Source: CAJJDF01 sp965657945 (GTDB lineage: Bacteria; Bacteroidota; Bacteroidia; Flavobacteriales_D; CAJJDF01). Taken from it: a stretch of DNA of 64,000 nt. Made by a program: the position numbers and the translations under genes. Numbering within the stretch: the stretch's first letter is position 1; each line of letters starts with the position of its first letter. The stretch covers positions 214,477 through 278,476 of the forward strand of contig CBFHPW010000001.1 in NCBI GenBank assembly GCA_965657945.1, given 5' to 3'. A model generated the notes under the pieces. The model was not told the origin of the DNA. It saw nothing but the letters and a program-made list of their open reading frames with translations, and made no database searches. Positions 42,409-50,867 of this stretch are shown here, in pieces.

Positions 42409-45400
42409 TTATTTAATCAAATTGACATGTCCGAATATTTCTTTTCGAGCAGTGTTAGCATCTGAATAAATTATTTTCCACACATAGCTATCTATTGGCG
42501 ATAATTTTCCTTTATGTGTTCCGTCCCATGTATTGTCTAGTCTGTTTGAATGGAAGATTTCTTCTCCCCATCGATTAAAAATGTATAATTTGAATTCGGT
42601 AATATCCTCACCACTAATCTGAAACACGTCATTTTTTCCGTCTCCGTTTGGCGAGAAAGAATTAGGTACATACAAACTACCATCCAATGAAATCACAATA
42701 GTATCTGAAACTAAGCATCCATATTGATCTATTAGATTTGCTATGTAGTTAGTCGTATTTGAGGGCTGAACGGTTGTAGTTTTACTTGTGGTGTCTGCTA
42801 AACTTGTGTGAAATGTCCAAAAGAATCTGCCTGCCGAACTCGTTGCAAATAAATTAGCCACTTCTCCAAAGTTGATAATTTGATTTTCTCCAGCATCAAT
42901 TGTCGGGATAGGGGAGAATTCAATTGTGGTAAAAGCGGTATCTCTGCATCCATTTGCATCTGTCACAATTACTTGGTAAGTTGTGGGAGAATCAGGCTCA
43001 ACAACCGTAGTGTCATTATTTGGAGAATTAACAGAAATGGAAGGTGACCACAAATAAGAAACTCCTCCTTGGGCCCAAATCTCTGCGGTTTCATTAAAAC
43101 AAATTGTATCATTTGGAGAGGCAACAGCAAATGGTTCAATTACAAAAATTGTGACACTATCCACCAAGGTTGCACATCTGTTTGTGAAATCAACAAAATA
43201 GGTAGTAGTCGTGGTAGGAGAAGCAACGACATTTGTACCAGTCGATGTATTAATATCCTGAACCGGAGTCCAAGAATAAGAGTCTGCCCCTGAAGCTATT
43301 AGTTGAATGGAAGAACCTTTACAAATTGAATCGTCATCTGACAGAACGGGCTGAGGGATGTCTATTACTGAAACTAAGATGCTATCTTGTGTTGGACAGC
43401 CCTCTGGGGTAGTAATAGAAACCTGATATTGTGTCGTTGTATTTGGATAAACCAGGGGTGTTGCTGAGCTATTATTCAAAAGATTTGAATTGGGAGTCCA
43501 AAGGTAATTTCCACCACCAGTAGCTGAAAGTTGAGCAGTATCACCTTTACATAGGGTTGTGTCTTTTGAGGTAGTTGAAGTGACCGAGTGGATGCCTACA
43601 TTCACCCAAGAGGTGTCGGTTCCGCAAGGATTTGTAACAATTACTTGGTAGGTTGTTGGACCAGAGGGTGAGGCAATTGGATTTGCAATAAATGGATTGT
43701 TCAAGGTAGTTGCTGGGCTCCAAACATAATTTGTTCCGCCAGAAGCATTTAATTGTAAAGAAGTATTTGGACAAATAGATGTGTCAGGAGTAATAATTGC
43801 CGCGGCAGGATCAAACACGTTGACAGTGATAGATGCTGTATCCGGCTTGATACAGCCCGTAGAGTCTGAAACAGTAAGTACCACATTGTATAGGCCTGCT
43901 GAACTGTAATTGTGAGAGGGAGCAAAGGCTGAGCTTGAGTTTCCATCACCAAAATCCCAGTGAAATGTATTGCCGTTTCTACTGTTGTTGCCAAAGATAG
44001 CAGCATTGGGATAGCAAATAATAACAGAAGGAACACTGGCAATAGCTTTTATTTCATTGATATTAAATTTGAACACGCCAAGATTGCAATTTGTGCTGCC
44101 ATTGGTGGTGGAGTAGGCCCCTGTTGAGGTTGGAAAGTCATTCCTTCCGCCACATCCGGCACATACAGCTTGGTACACATTTCCTTTTTTATCAAATCTA
44201 CTTGTCCCCCCATCAACATGCTCCGTTGATATACTTCCACCAAAAAATGTTGCGTAATTTAAGCTGACTGCATTTTTATCAAGAACCATAAGGTAAAAAT
44301 CACTCCCCGTGGTGGTTGTTTGAAATGCACCTGGTGAAATGGGCAAACCTGTTGTTGTCGAACTGGATCCATTAACGGATCCTCCCCATCCACTCAAGTA
44401 AATGAGTCCACAATCGTTGACCAAAAAGGCTGAAGGCGAAATATCGATAGTTGTATTTCCGGTTCCAAATACAGTGCTGAAATTTAAAGAGGTAAGAGAA
44501 TTGTTGAATTTTTGGATAAATTGATGGCTTCCTGCATTGTTGTATTTTCCGGGTGTCACCGGCATTGCTCCCAATGATTGTCCGTAAATGTAAATGGAAT
44601 CCGTTTGGTCCACTTGCACAAAATAAGATTGGTCATACAAACTTGTCCCTACATATCTAGAAGTAAGTAAAACATTGGTCGGACTATATTTTGCTATGAA
44701 TCCATCAACACCTCCAGAATTAGTATTTTGAGCTGAGACTAAATTCGAACTGGTAGTTCCCCCCACTACGAAGGTATTTCCCGCAGCATCTTGTTGAACT
44801 CCATATGCCGCATCAACGAGAGATCCACCTAGATGCGTACTCCACAATAATGAAGTCAAATTTGAATTTAGTTTCATTATAATTCCATCAGAACTTCCCC
44901 CTCGAGAGGTTAAACCTCCTACTACAGGAAAATTACTTGAGTTTGTGTTAGTTGCTATTATGCAGTTGTTTGCAGCATCTAAAATAATTTCTCCTCTAAA
45001 TTCATCTCCATAGTTTCGATTTAAACCACCAAAAAGAGAGATGGCGTCATTATCTGATCCTCCCACATACGTAGATCCAAGCATTGCAGTTCCTGTTGAG
45101 TTGAGTTTGGCTACCACCGCATCGGATCCCAAAAAATATTGCATGCCTGTTCCGTTAAGTGAAAAACTCAGATTAGAGCCTCCGTTGAATGAGTTGTCAT
45201 AACACCCGCTAGTTGTCGGGAAATTGTTTGAGCTTGTACTGCCAAAAATATACAATTCACCAGCATCATTTGTTACCAAACTGTGTGGTGCATCATCTCC
45301 TGAACCTCCAATGTAAGTGGAATAGATTAAGTTTGTACCGTTTAAGCCAAATTTGGTTATTCCCATATCAACTGGGGTGGTTGAAATTCCACTAAAGGTT

Positions 45401-46269
45401 GAGTCATAAGCTCCTACGGTTGTAGGATAGCCCGTACCAAACACAATACCTCCAGCATAAGTATATCCCAAAGTGTCATAAGTTGCAGTAAATCCAAAAT
45501 TATCGGATGTAGATCCCGAGTATGAACTGAATACAAGAAATGGATCTATTATTAATGTATAATTTTTATTATATCCTTTCGGAAAATCAAATTTCACTTT
45601 GTTTTTCTTTAGTTTAAAAAAACAGGGCACTGTAATTTTTTCTCCCTGAATTATTTGATAGGCAAAAGGTTTGTTTTCAATGATATCAGTTAAAGAAGAT
45701 TGGATATATAAATTGTCATGTTCTACTAAAATTTTATCTGCTCCTTCATATTCTATTGCAATTTTTTTTGGGTTACCTCCCGGTTTTATGATAAAATCGT
45801 ATTTCATGTTGGTGGCATGCTCATAGATTTTGAAATCTATGAAAGGATACATTTCAGAATAAATTACCTCATTGTATATTCCTACATGACTAGCCCATTT
45901 ACTAGAATCACTTCCAATGAAATAATTTTCGTAATGTGATGCTTTTCGAGAGGTGAATATTTGAGGTGTTTTGTTGGCCCCAATAAAATTTGCCTTAATA
46001 ACATGACCATGAATGGAGTCCGGTATGTTGGCGTTTTTATTTGAATGATTTTCTCGAATAAATGATTTGTCTACAAAATGATAGGTGATTCCGGTGTTTT
46101 CTAAAAACATGGCACCATCTGCAATATCAGCCTTGAAATTTATTTTCTGATTCCATTGCCCTTTGTTTTGTTTGAAGAGAAAAACAGGTTCGTTTTCTTG
46201 CCCCTTTGAAACAAAAGAATATGCCGTGCAACAAAGCACTATTAATATGGACCGAATATCTATTTTCAT
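42409..46269 (-). CDS. Giant SBBP/PKD/Ig-repeat surface protein with T9SS type B sorting domain
   Basis: A 1286-residue secreted protein. A signal peptide (SILIVLCCTAYSFVSKG) leads into a DUF7948-type N-terminal domain (FLFKQNKGQWNQKINFKADI). Residues ~240-720 form an SBBP-type beta-propeller (STYIGGSGDDAPHSL, STYVGGSDNDAI, STHLGGSLVDAAYG, ATFFGGSISTEHV). One PKD domain follows (FHWDFGDGNSSS), then five tandem Ig-like units of ~75 residues, each with a C near the start and a Y-x-W core (NYVWSPATTL, NYLWTPNSNL, SYSWTPVQDI, SYLWSPSISV, RFFWTFHTSL). The end is a type B T9SS domain (VPNSFSPNGDGKNDVF, FNRWGEEIFHS, FGHVNLIK). Its stop directly abuts that of the HsdR-N gene. Confidence 0.9.
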   Translation of the reverse strand: MKIDIRSILIVLCCTAYSFVSKGQENEPVFLFKQNKGQWNQKINFKADIADGAMFLENTGITYHFVDKSFIRENHSNKNANIPDSIHGHVIKANFIGANKTPQIFTSRKASHYENYFIGSDSSKWASHVGIYNEVIYSEMYPFIDFKIYEHATNMKYDFIIKPGGNPKKIAIEYEGADKILVEHDNLYIQSSLTDIIENKPFAYQIIQGEKITVPCFFKLKKNKVKFDFPKGYNKNYTLIIDPFLVFSSYSGSTSDNFGFTATYDTLGYTYAGGIVFGTGYPTTVGAYDSTFSGISTTPVDMGITKFGLNGTNLIYSTYIGGSGDDAPHSLVTNDAGELYIFGSTSSNNFPTTSGCYDNSFNGGSNLSFSLNGTGMQYFLGSDAVVAKLNSTGTAMLGSTYVGGSDNDAISLFGGLNRNYGDEFRGEIILDAANNCIIATNTNSSNFPVVGGLTSRGGSSDGIIMKLNSNLTSLLWSTHLGGSLVDAAYGVQQDAAGNTFVVGGTTSSNLVSAQNTNSGGVDGFIAKYSPTNVLLTSRYVGTSLYDQSYFVQVDQTDSIYIYGQSLGAMPVTPGKYNNAGSHQFIQKFNNSLTSLNFSTVFGTGNTTIDISPSAFLVNDCGLIYLSGWGGSVNGSSSTTTGLPISPGAFQTTTTGSDFYLMVLDKNAVSLNYATFFGGSISTEHVDGGTSRFDKKGNVYQAVCAGCGGRNDFPTSTGAYSTTNGSTNCNLGVFKFNINEIKAIASVPSVIICYPNAAIFGNNSRNGNTFHWDFGDGNSSSAFAPSHNYSSAGLYNVVLTVSDSTGCIKPDTASITVNVFDPAAAIITPDTSICPNTSLQLNASGGTNYVWSPATTLNNPFIANPIASPSGPTTYQVIVTNPCGTDTSWVNVGIHSVTSTTSKDTTLCKGDTAQLSATGGGNYLWTPNSNLLNNSSATPLVYPNTTTQYQVSITTPEGCPTQDSILVSVIDIPQPVLSDDDSICKGSSIQLIASGADSYSWTPVQDINTSTGTNVVASPTTTTTYFVDFTNRCATLVDSVTIFVIEPFAVASPNDTICFNETAEIWAQGGVSYLWSPSISVNSPNNDTTVVEPDSPTTYQVIVTDANGCRDTAFTTIEFSPIPTIDAGENQIINFGEVANLFATSSAGRFFWTFHTSLADTTSKTTTVQPSNTTNYIANLIDQYGCLVSDTIVISLDGSLYVPNSFSPNGDGKNDVFQISGEDITEFKLYIFNRWGEEIFHSNRLDNTWDGTHKGKLSPIDSYVWKIIYSDANTARKEIFGHVNLIK

Positions 46270-46372
46270 TAGTGAACAAGTACTGGTGTTTTAAACGAAT
46301 GAAAATCCTCTATGGATGTCTCATTGAATAAAAAAAATTGTATTTTTCGACTTCATTAAAAATCAAAAAAAA

Positions 46373-47392
46373 TTGGTTCAGTTCGAATATAATAAATCTA
46401 TTCAAGAGTTTACAACTTTTGGGGTGCCAGTTCAGGCAGAAGTTTTTTGTTCATTTTCTTCAATCAATGAACTCAAAGAGATTCTGGGTACAGAAAGTGC
46501 GTCCCACAAAGAAAAATTGATTTTGGGCGGAGGAAGTAACATGTTGTTTACTAAAGATTTTAAGGGACTTGTCCTAAAAAATGAAATTTCTGGAAAGGAG
46601 ATTGTGAAAGAAACGGAAAAGGAGTTGCTTATCAAAGTAGGTGCAGGCGAAAATTGGCACCAGTTTGTTCTTTATTGTGTTTCAAAAAACTGGGGTGGAA
46701 TAGAAAACCTTTCCCTTATTCCTGGTAATGTGGGGGCAAGTCCGATGCAAAACATTGGAGCCTATGGAGTAGAAATAAAAGATGTTTTTTATTCCCTTGA
46801 AGCTCTCAACATGGAGACATTACAGGTAGAAGAATTTAGCAATGAAGAGTGCAGATTTGGCTATCGAGAAAGCATTTTTAAAAATTCACACAAGGGAAAA
46901 TATAGTATACTCTCAGTTACTTTTGTTCTTCAAAAAAAGCCTAAATTTAATACGAGTTATGGAGCCATAGAAACTCAACTCAAGAAAATGAATGTTTTGG
47001 AACCCACAGTAAAGTCAATTAGTGATGCTGTGATTGCAATCCGATCTAGTAAATTGCCAGATCCAAAGGAAATAGGAAATGCGGGAAGTTTTTTCAAGAA
47101 CCCTGTTGTTTCAAGAGTGGAATTTTCTAATATATTGTCTCAATTTCCTCAAGTTGCTCATTATCCTCAGAATGATGGCACTGTTAAGATTGCCGCAGGT
47201 TGGTTGATAGATCAGTTGGGGTGGAAAGGCAAAACAATTAACAATTATGGGGTACATAAAAATCAAGCATTAGTTCTGGTCAATTATGGTGGGGGAGATG
47301 GAAAAGATATTTACAATTTATCGCAAGAGATCATCGAATCAGTAAAAAATGAATACGGAATTGAGCTCGAAAGAGAAGTGAATATCTATTAA
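46373..47392 (+). CDS. murB: UDP-N-acetylenolpyruvoylglucosamine reductase
   Basis: A 339-residue FAD enzyme making UDP-MurNAc for peptidoglycan. Key parts: FTTFGVPVQAE at the start, ILGGGSNMLFTKDF (FAD), NLSLIPGNVGASPMQNIGAYG, catalytic-site CRFGYRESIF, the proton-donor serine in GNAGSFFKNPV, and the C-terminal Glu in YGIELEREV. Length fits the E. coli-type (type I) MurB. It begins at TTG (46373): no ATG keeps the conserved N-terminus. A one-mismatch -7 box (TATTTTTC) lies about 25 bases upstream. Confidence 0.95.
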   Translation: MVQFEYNKSIQEFTTFGVPVQAEVFCSFSSINELKEILGTESASHKEKLILGGGSNMLFTKDFKGLVLKNEISGKEIVKETEKELLIKVGAGENWHQFVLYCVSKNWGGIENLSLIPGNVGASPMQNIGAYGVEIKDVFYSLEALNMETLQVEEFSNEECRFGYRESIFKNSHKGKYSILSVTFVLQKKPKFNTSYGAIETQLKKMNVLEPTVKSISDAVIAIRSSKLPDPKEIGNAGSFFKNPVVSRVEFSNILSQFPQVAHYPQNDGTVKIAAGWLIDQLGWKGKTINNYGVHKNQALVLVNYGGGDGKDIYNLSQEIIESVKNEYGIELEREVNIY

Positions 47393-47500
47393 GATATTTA
47401 ATCGTATCTTCTCCTTTATTTTATTTAATTGTTAATTATTTCTGTTTAATTATTTCTAGTGTTTTTCATTTTTTTACTATCTTAACGCAAAATTAACAAC

Positions 47501-49045
47501 ATGAAGAAATTATTATTAATATTTACCCTTTTTATAGGTTTTGCATCTCAATCAAGTGCATCTCACGGAGTTGGTGGAGATACAAGGTTTATTCAAACGG
47601 GTCCAACCCAATACACAGTCGTGTTTCGATTTTTTAGATATTGTTCAGGAATTGCTGTTCCAACCTCCTTGACAAATGCTAGAATTCTAGATAACGTAAC
47701 CAATGCTACAATCACAACATTTACGGCAAATAAAGATTCCACAGTGAGCCTTGTATTTGGTGATGAATGTTACACTCCTCCGGGACTTTGTGTAGAAGCT
47801 CATTATTATTCAGGAACTGTTTCAATTCCTGCAAATCCAAATGGAGTTTATGTGACATGGACAACTTGTTGTAGAAATGGTCCTTTGGTCAATGTAGCAA
47901 GTTCCGGAAATGTATGGTATGCCAGTGGACCTAGTTCGGCAATTCCTGGAGGAAATTCTAGCCCTCAGTTTGTTCAATACCCTCGGGACGGATATTTTTG
48001 TATTGGAAACAACAAACTAATCGATTTCTCCTGTACGGATCTAGATGGAGATAGTTTGAGGTATAGCTTAATAAACCCTTTTGATGCCACTTCTGCAGGA
48101 GGAACAAGACCATTTACTCTGACAGCGTGGAATGCTGGTTTTAATTTGTTGAATATTTTAGGTCCAGGGAGTTTGTGTGTAATCAACCCAGCTACTGGAA
48201 TTGTAACCGCACGACCGGCTCAGTTAGGACTGTACGTAGTAGCTGTAAAATGTGAAGAATTTAGAGGAGGAGTTAAGATTGGAGAAGTTGTAAGAGATAT
48301 TCAATATTCTGCATTGAACTGTAGATTTAATATCAAACCAGTGTTAGAAAACTTTGCAACAACCAGTATTTTTGAATTTGATGAAGAAAGATGTATTGAT
48401 TTTGTAGCGAATGATCCAAATGGTACAGATACCTTTTATTTACAGCTTACCTCTAATGCTTATCAGTTTGGAGGAGTTGCTACTTTACCACCACAAACTG
48501 GAGGAGTCTATGTTTTTCAATGGGAAGATGCGACAACCGGTGCACTGGACACGGCTCAAGTAACCAATGTTCGAAAATTGAATTCAACCACTTTTGAAGG
48601 AATAGGTAAAGTAGGAGCAAGATTTTGCTGGGATGTGAACAACTGTGAGATACTGAGTGTTGATAGTTTTTACATCGAGGCCTTGGGATATTCTTTGGGT
48701 TGTGATGGGAGTAAAGATACGGTGTCAAGAAGAGTATCAGTGCCAATAAAAAGAGATCCTTATTCGTACAATGTACCCAACGTATTTTCCCCAAATGAGG
48801 ATGGAATCAATGATTTGTTTTATTTGAAAAAAGATGCTTACGACAGATGTTATGATGCTTTGAACATTCGAGTATACAATAGATGGGGTCAAATCGTATT
48901 CGAATCTGATGACGCCAAATTTACTTGGGATGGAACTGATCAAAACGGAACCAAATTATCAGAAGGAACCTACTTTGTTGTCCTCCAAGGATTTTATGGA
49001 GGAAAAGAAGTAACACAAAACTTCCCTTTGAGTTTATTTAGATAA
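47501..49045 (+). CDS. T9SS type B surface protein, first of a tandem pair
   Basis: A 514-residue secreted protein. A signal peptide (LLLIFTLFIGFASQSSA) is followed by a ~280-residue cysteine-containing module (SHGVGGDTRFIQTG, FRFFRYCSG, FGDECYTPPGLCVE, TTCCRNG, CTDLDGDSLRYSLINP, RPAQLGLYVVAVKCEEFRGG) shared with the genes at 49193 and, more distantly, 12378. From about residue 281 the sequence is almost the same as the neighbour's, through an Ig-like part (FEFDEERCIDFVANDPNG) to the type B T9SS domain (VPNVFSPNEDGINDLF, YNRWGQIVFES). Surface-displayed; function unknown. Confidence 0.88.
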   Translation: MKKLLLIFTLFIGFASQSSASHGVGGDTRFIQTGPTQYTVVFRFFRYCSGIAVPTSLTNARILDNVTNATITTFTANKDSTVSLVFGDECYTPPGLCVEAHYYSGTVSIPANPNGVYVTWTTCCRNGPLVNVASSGNVWYASGPSSAIPGGNSSPQFVQYPRDGYFCIGNNKLIDFSCTDLDGDSLRYSLINPFDATSAGGTRPFTLTAWNAGFNLLNILGPGSLCVINPATGIVTARPAQLGLYVVAVKCEEFRGGVKIGEVVRDIQYSALNCRFNIKPVLENFATTSIFEFDEERCIDFVANDPNGTDTFYLQLTSNAYQFGGVATLPPQTGGVYVFQWEDATTGALDTAQVTNVRKLNSTTFEGIGKVGARFCWDVNNCEILSVDSFYIEALGYSLGCDGSKDTVSRRVSVPIKRDPYSYNVPNVFSPNEDGINDLFYLKKDAYDRCYDALNIRVYNRWGQIVFESDDAKFTWDGTDQNGTKLSEGTYFVVLQGFYGGKEVTQNFPLSLFR

Positions 49046-49065
49046 CTCAATTTACAATTCATATT

Positions 49066-49098
49066 AATCCCGTTTCATTTTTGAAACGGGATTTTTTG
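49066..49098 (+). terminator. Rho-independent terminator between the tandem paralogues
   Basis: AATCCCGTTTCA and TGAAACGGGATT pair perfectly over 12 positions around a four-base loop, followed by six T. Each paralogue is therefore a separate transcript. Confidence 0.92.
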
Positions 49099-49192
49099 TT
49101 TATGAGAAATTTGTACCGTTTCATGAATTTTTAAAGTTTCAGTCTCAGAAAGATTATACTTTAGCAGCGTAACACTAATTAAACAAATAATT

Positions 49193-50731
49193 ATGAAAAA
49201 AATATGCTTACTACTTGCCTTTATTTCGACTTTAAGCTTTGTCGGAAATTCATCTCACGGAGTTGGAGGTGATATTCAATACATTCAAACTGGAGCCAAT
49301 TCGTATGACGTAATTATGAGATTGTTCCGTTATTGCGAACCAGGAGCTGCAACACTAGGTAACAGTTATTCCATTGCAATTTTGGACCAAGTTACTTGCG
49401 CAAACGTTACTACTGTGAATGCAGTAAGAGATACTTTTTATCCGATTAATTTTGGTGATGAATGTTATACCCCACCGGGACTTTGTGTAGAGACACATAT
49501 CTATAGAGGAAGTATTTCTTCCTTAGCAAACAACCCAAATGGATACATGTCTACATGGTCTTTGTGTTGTAGAAACACAATCTTGAATGTCTCAGCAAAT
49601 AACCTGGGATTATACACAAAATTTCCCAACCCAGCTTTGGTAGGAGGAAACAGTACTCCCTTATTTGTCGATTACCCCACAGATGGTTATTTCTGTATTG
49701 GATATGACAAGCAAATCGATTTTTCTTGTACCGATACTGACGGAGATAGTTTAGCCTATTTTCTAGTAAATCCAGTGAATACCTTTACGGGTTGTACACC
49801 GAATTTATTAGCATGGAATGCAGGATTTAATTTAACCAATATTTTGGGTCCAGGAAGTGCATGTACCATTAATTCAGCTACAGGTATTGTTACAGCTCGG
49901 CCAGCTCAATTGGGTAAATATGTTATTTCGGTAAAAGTAGTAGAATACAGAAATGGAGTTCAGATTGGTGAAACGGTAAGAGACATACAATATGCCGCTC
50001 TAAATTGTAATATAAATATCAAGCCTGTGTTAGAAAACTTTGCAACAACTAGTATTTTTGAATTTGATGAAGAAAGATGTATTGATTTTGTAGCGAATGA
50101 TCCAAATGGTACAGATACCTTTTATTTACAGCTTACCTCTAATGCTTATCAGTTTGGAGGAGTTGCTACTCTACCAGCACAAACCGGAGGAGTCTATGTT
50201 TTTCAATGGGAAGATGCTACAACAGGTGCAGTTGATACTGCTCATGTAACCAACGTGAGAAAGTTGAGTTCAACCACTTTTGAAGGAATAGGTAAAGTAG
50301 GAGCAAGATTTTGCTGGGATGTGAACAACTGTGAGATACTGAGTGTTGATAGTTTTTACATCGAGGCCTTGGGATATTCTTTAGGTTGTGATGGGAGTAA
50401 AGATACGGTGTCAAGAAGAGTGTCAGTGCCAATAAAAAGAGATCCTTATTCGTACAATGTACCCAACGTATTTTCTCCAAATGACGATGGAATCAATGAT
50501 TTGTTTTATTTGAAAAAAGATGCCTACGACAGATGTTATGATGCGTTGAACATTCGAGTTTACAATAGGTGGGGTCAAATCGTATTCGAATCTGAAGACG
50601 CCAAATTTACTTGGGATGGAACGGATCAAAACGGAACCAAATTATCAGAAGGAACCTACTTTGTTGTCCTCCAAGGATTTTATGGAGGAAAAGAAGTAAC
50701 ACAAAACTTCCCTCTTTCTTTGTTTAGATAA
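49193..50731 (+). CDS. T9SS type B surface protein, second of a tandem pair
   Basis: A 512-residue secreted protein with the same layout as its upstream neighbour: signal peptide (LLLAFISTLSFVGNS), the VGGD...FRYC module (SHGVGGDIQYIQTG, FRYCEPG, FGDECYTPPGLCVE, CTDTDGDSLAYFLVNP, RPAQLGKYVISVKVVEYRNG) and an almost identical C-terminal half ending in a type B T9SS domain. The N-terminal halves differ at many positions, while from residue ~279 only about six residues differ by eye, with no indel down to the stop codon. This points to partial gene conversion or recent recombination between the two. It has its own terminator. Confidence 0.88.
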   Translation: MKKICLLLAFISTLSFVGNSSHGVGGDIQYIQTGANSYDVIMRLFRYCEPGAATLGNSYSIAILDQVTCANVTTVNAVRDTFYPINFGDECYTPPGLCVETHIYRGSISSLANNPNGYMSTWSLCCRNTILNVSANNLGLYTKFPNPALVGGNSTPLFVDYPTDGYFCIGYDKQIDFSCTDTDGDSLAYFLVNPVNTFTGCTPNLLAWNAGFNLTNILGPGSACTINSATGIVTARPAQLGKYVISVKVVEYRNGVQIGETVRDIQYAALNCNINIKPVLENFATTSIFEFDEERCIDFVANDPNGTDTFYLQLTSNAYQFGGVATLPAQTGGVYVFQWEDATTGAVDTAHVTNVRKLSSTTFEGIGKVGARFCWDVNNCEILSVDSFYIEALGYSLGCDGSKDTVSRRVSVPIKRDPYSYNVPNVFSPNDDGINDLFYLKKDAYDRCYDALNIRVYNRWGQIVFESEDAKFTWDGTDQNGTKLSEGTYFVVLQGFYGGKEVTQNFPLSLFR

Positions 50732-50753
50732 ATAGGTTTTGATAGAAATAGAG

Positions 50754-50793
50754 AAATCTCCTTTGCATCTTTGCAAAGGAGATTTTTTTTTTA
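50754..50793 (+). terminator. Rho-independent terminator after the tandem paralogues
   Basis: AAATCTCCTTTGCA and TGCAAAGGAGATTT form a 14-pair stem with a TCTT loop, followed by a long T run. Confidence 0.93.
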
Positions 50794-50841
50794 CACAAAA
50801 AATCCTTGTGTCCTATATTGCTCAATTTAGTTTACAAATTG

Positions 50842-50849
50842 TATCTTTG
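50842..50849 (+). promoter_or_regulatory. -7 promoter element for argS
   Basis: TATCTTTG matches TAnnTTTG, 19 bases before the ATG, with TTG at 50818-50820 giving a 21-base spacer to the -33 position. Confidence 0.6.
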
Positions 50850-50867
50850 TGGCTCTAAATATAATCC

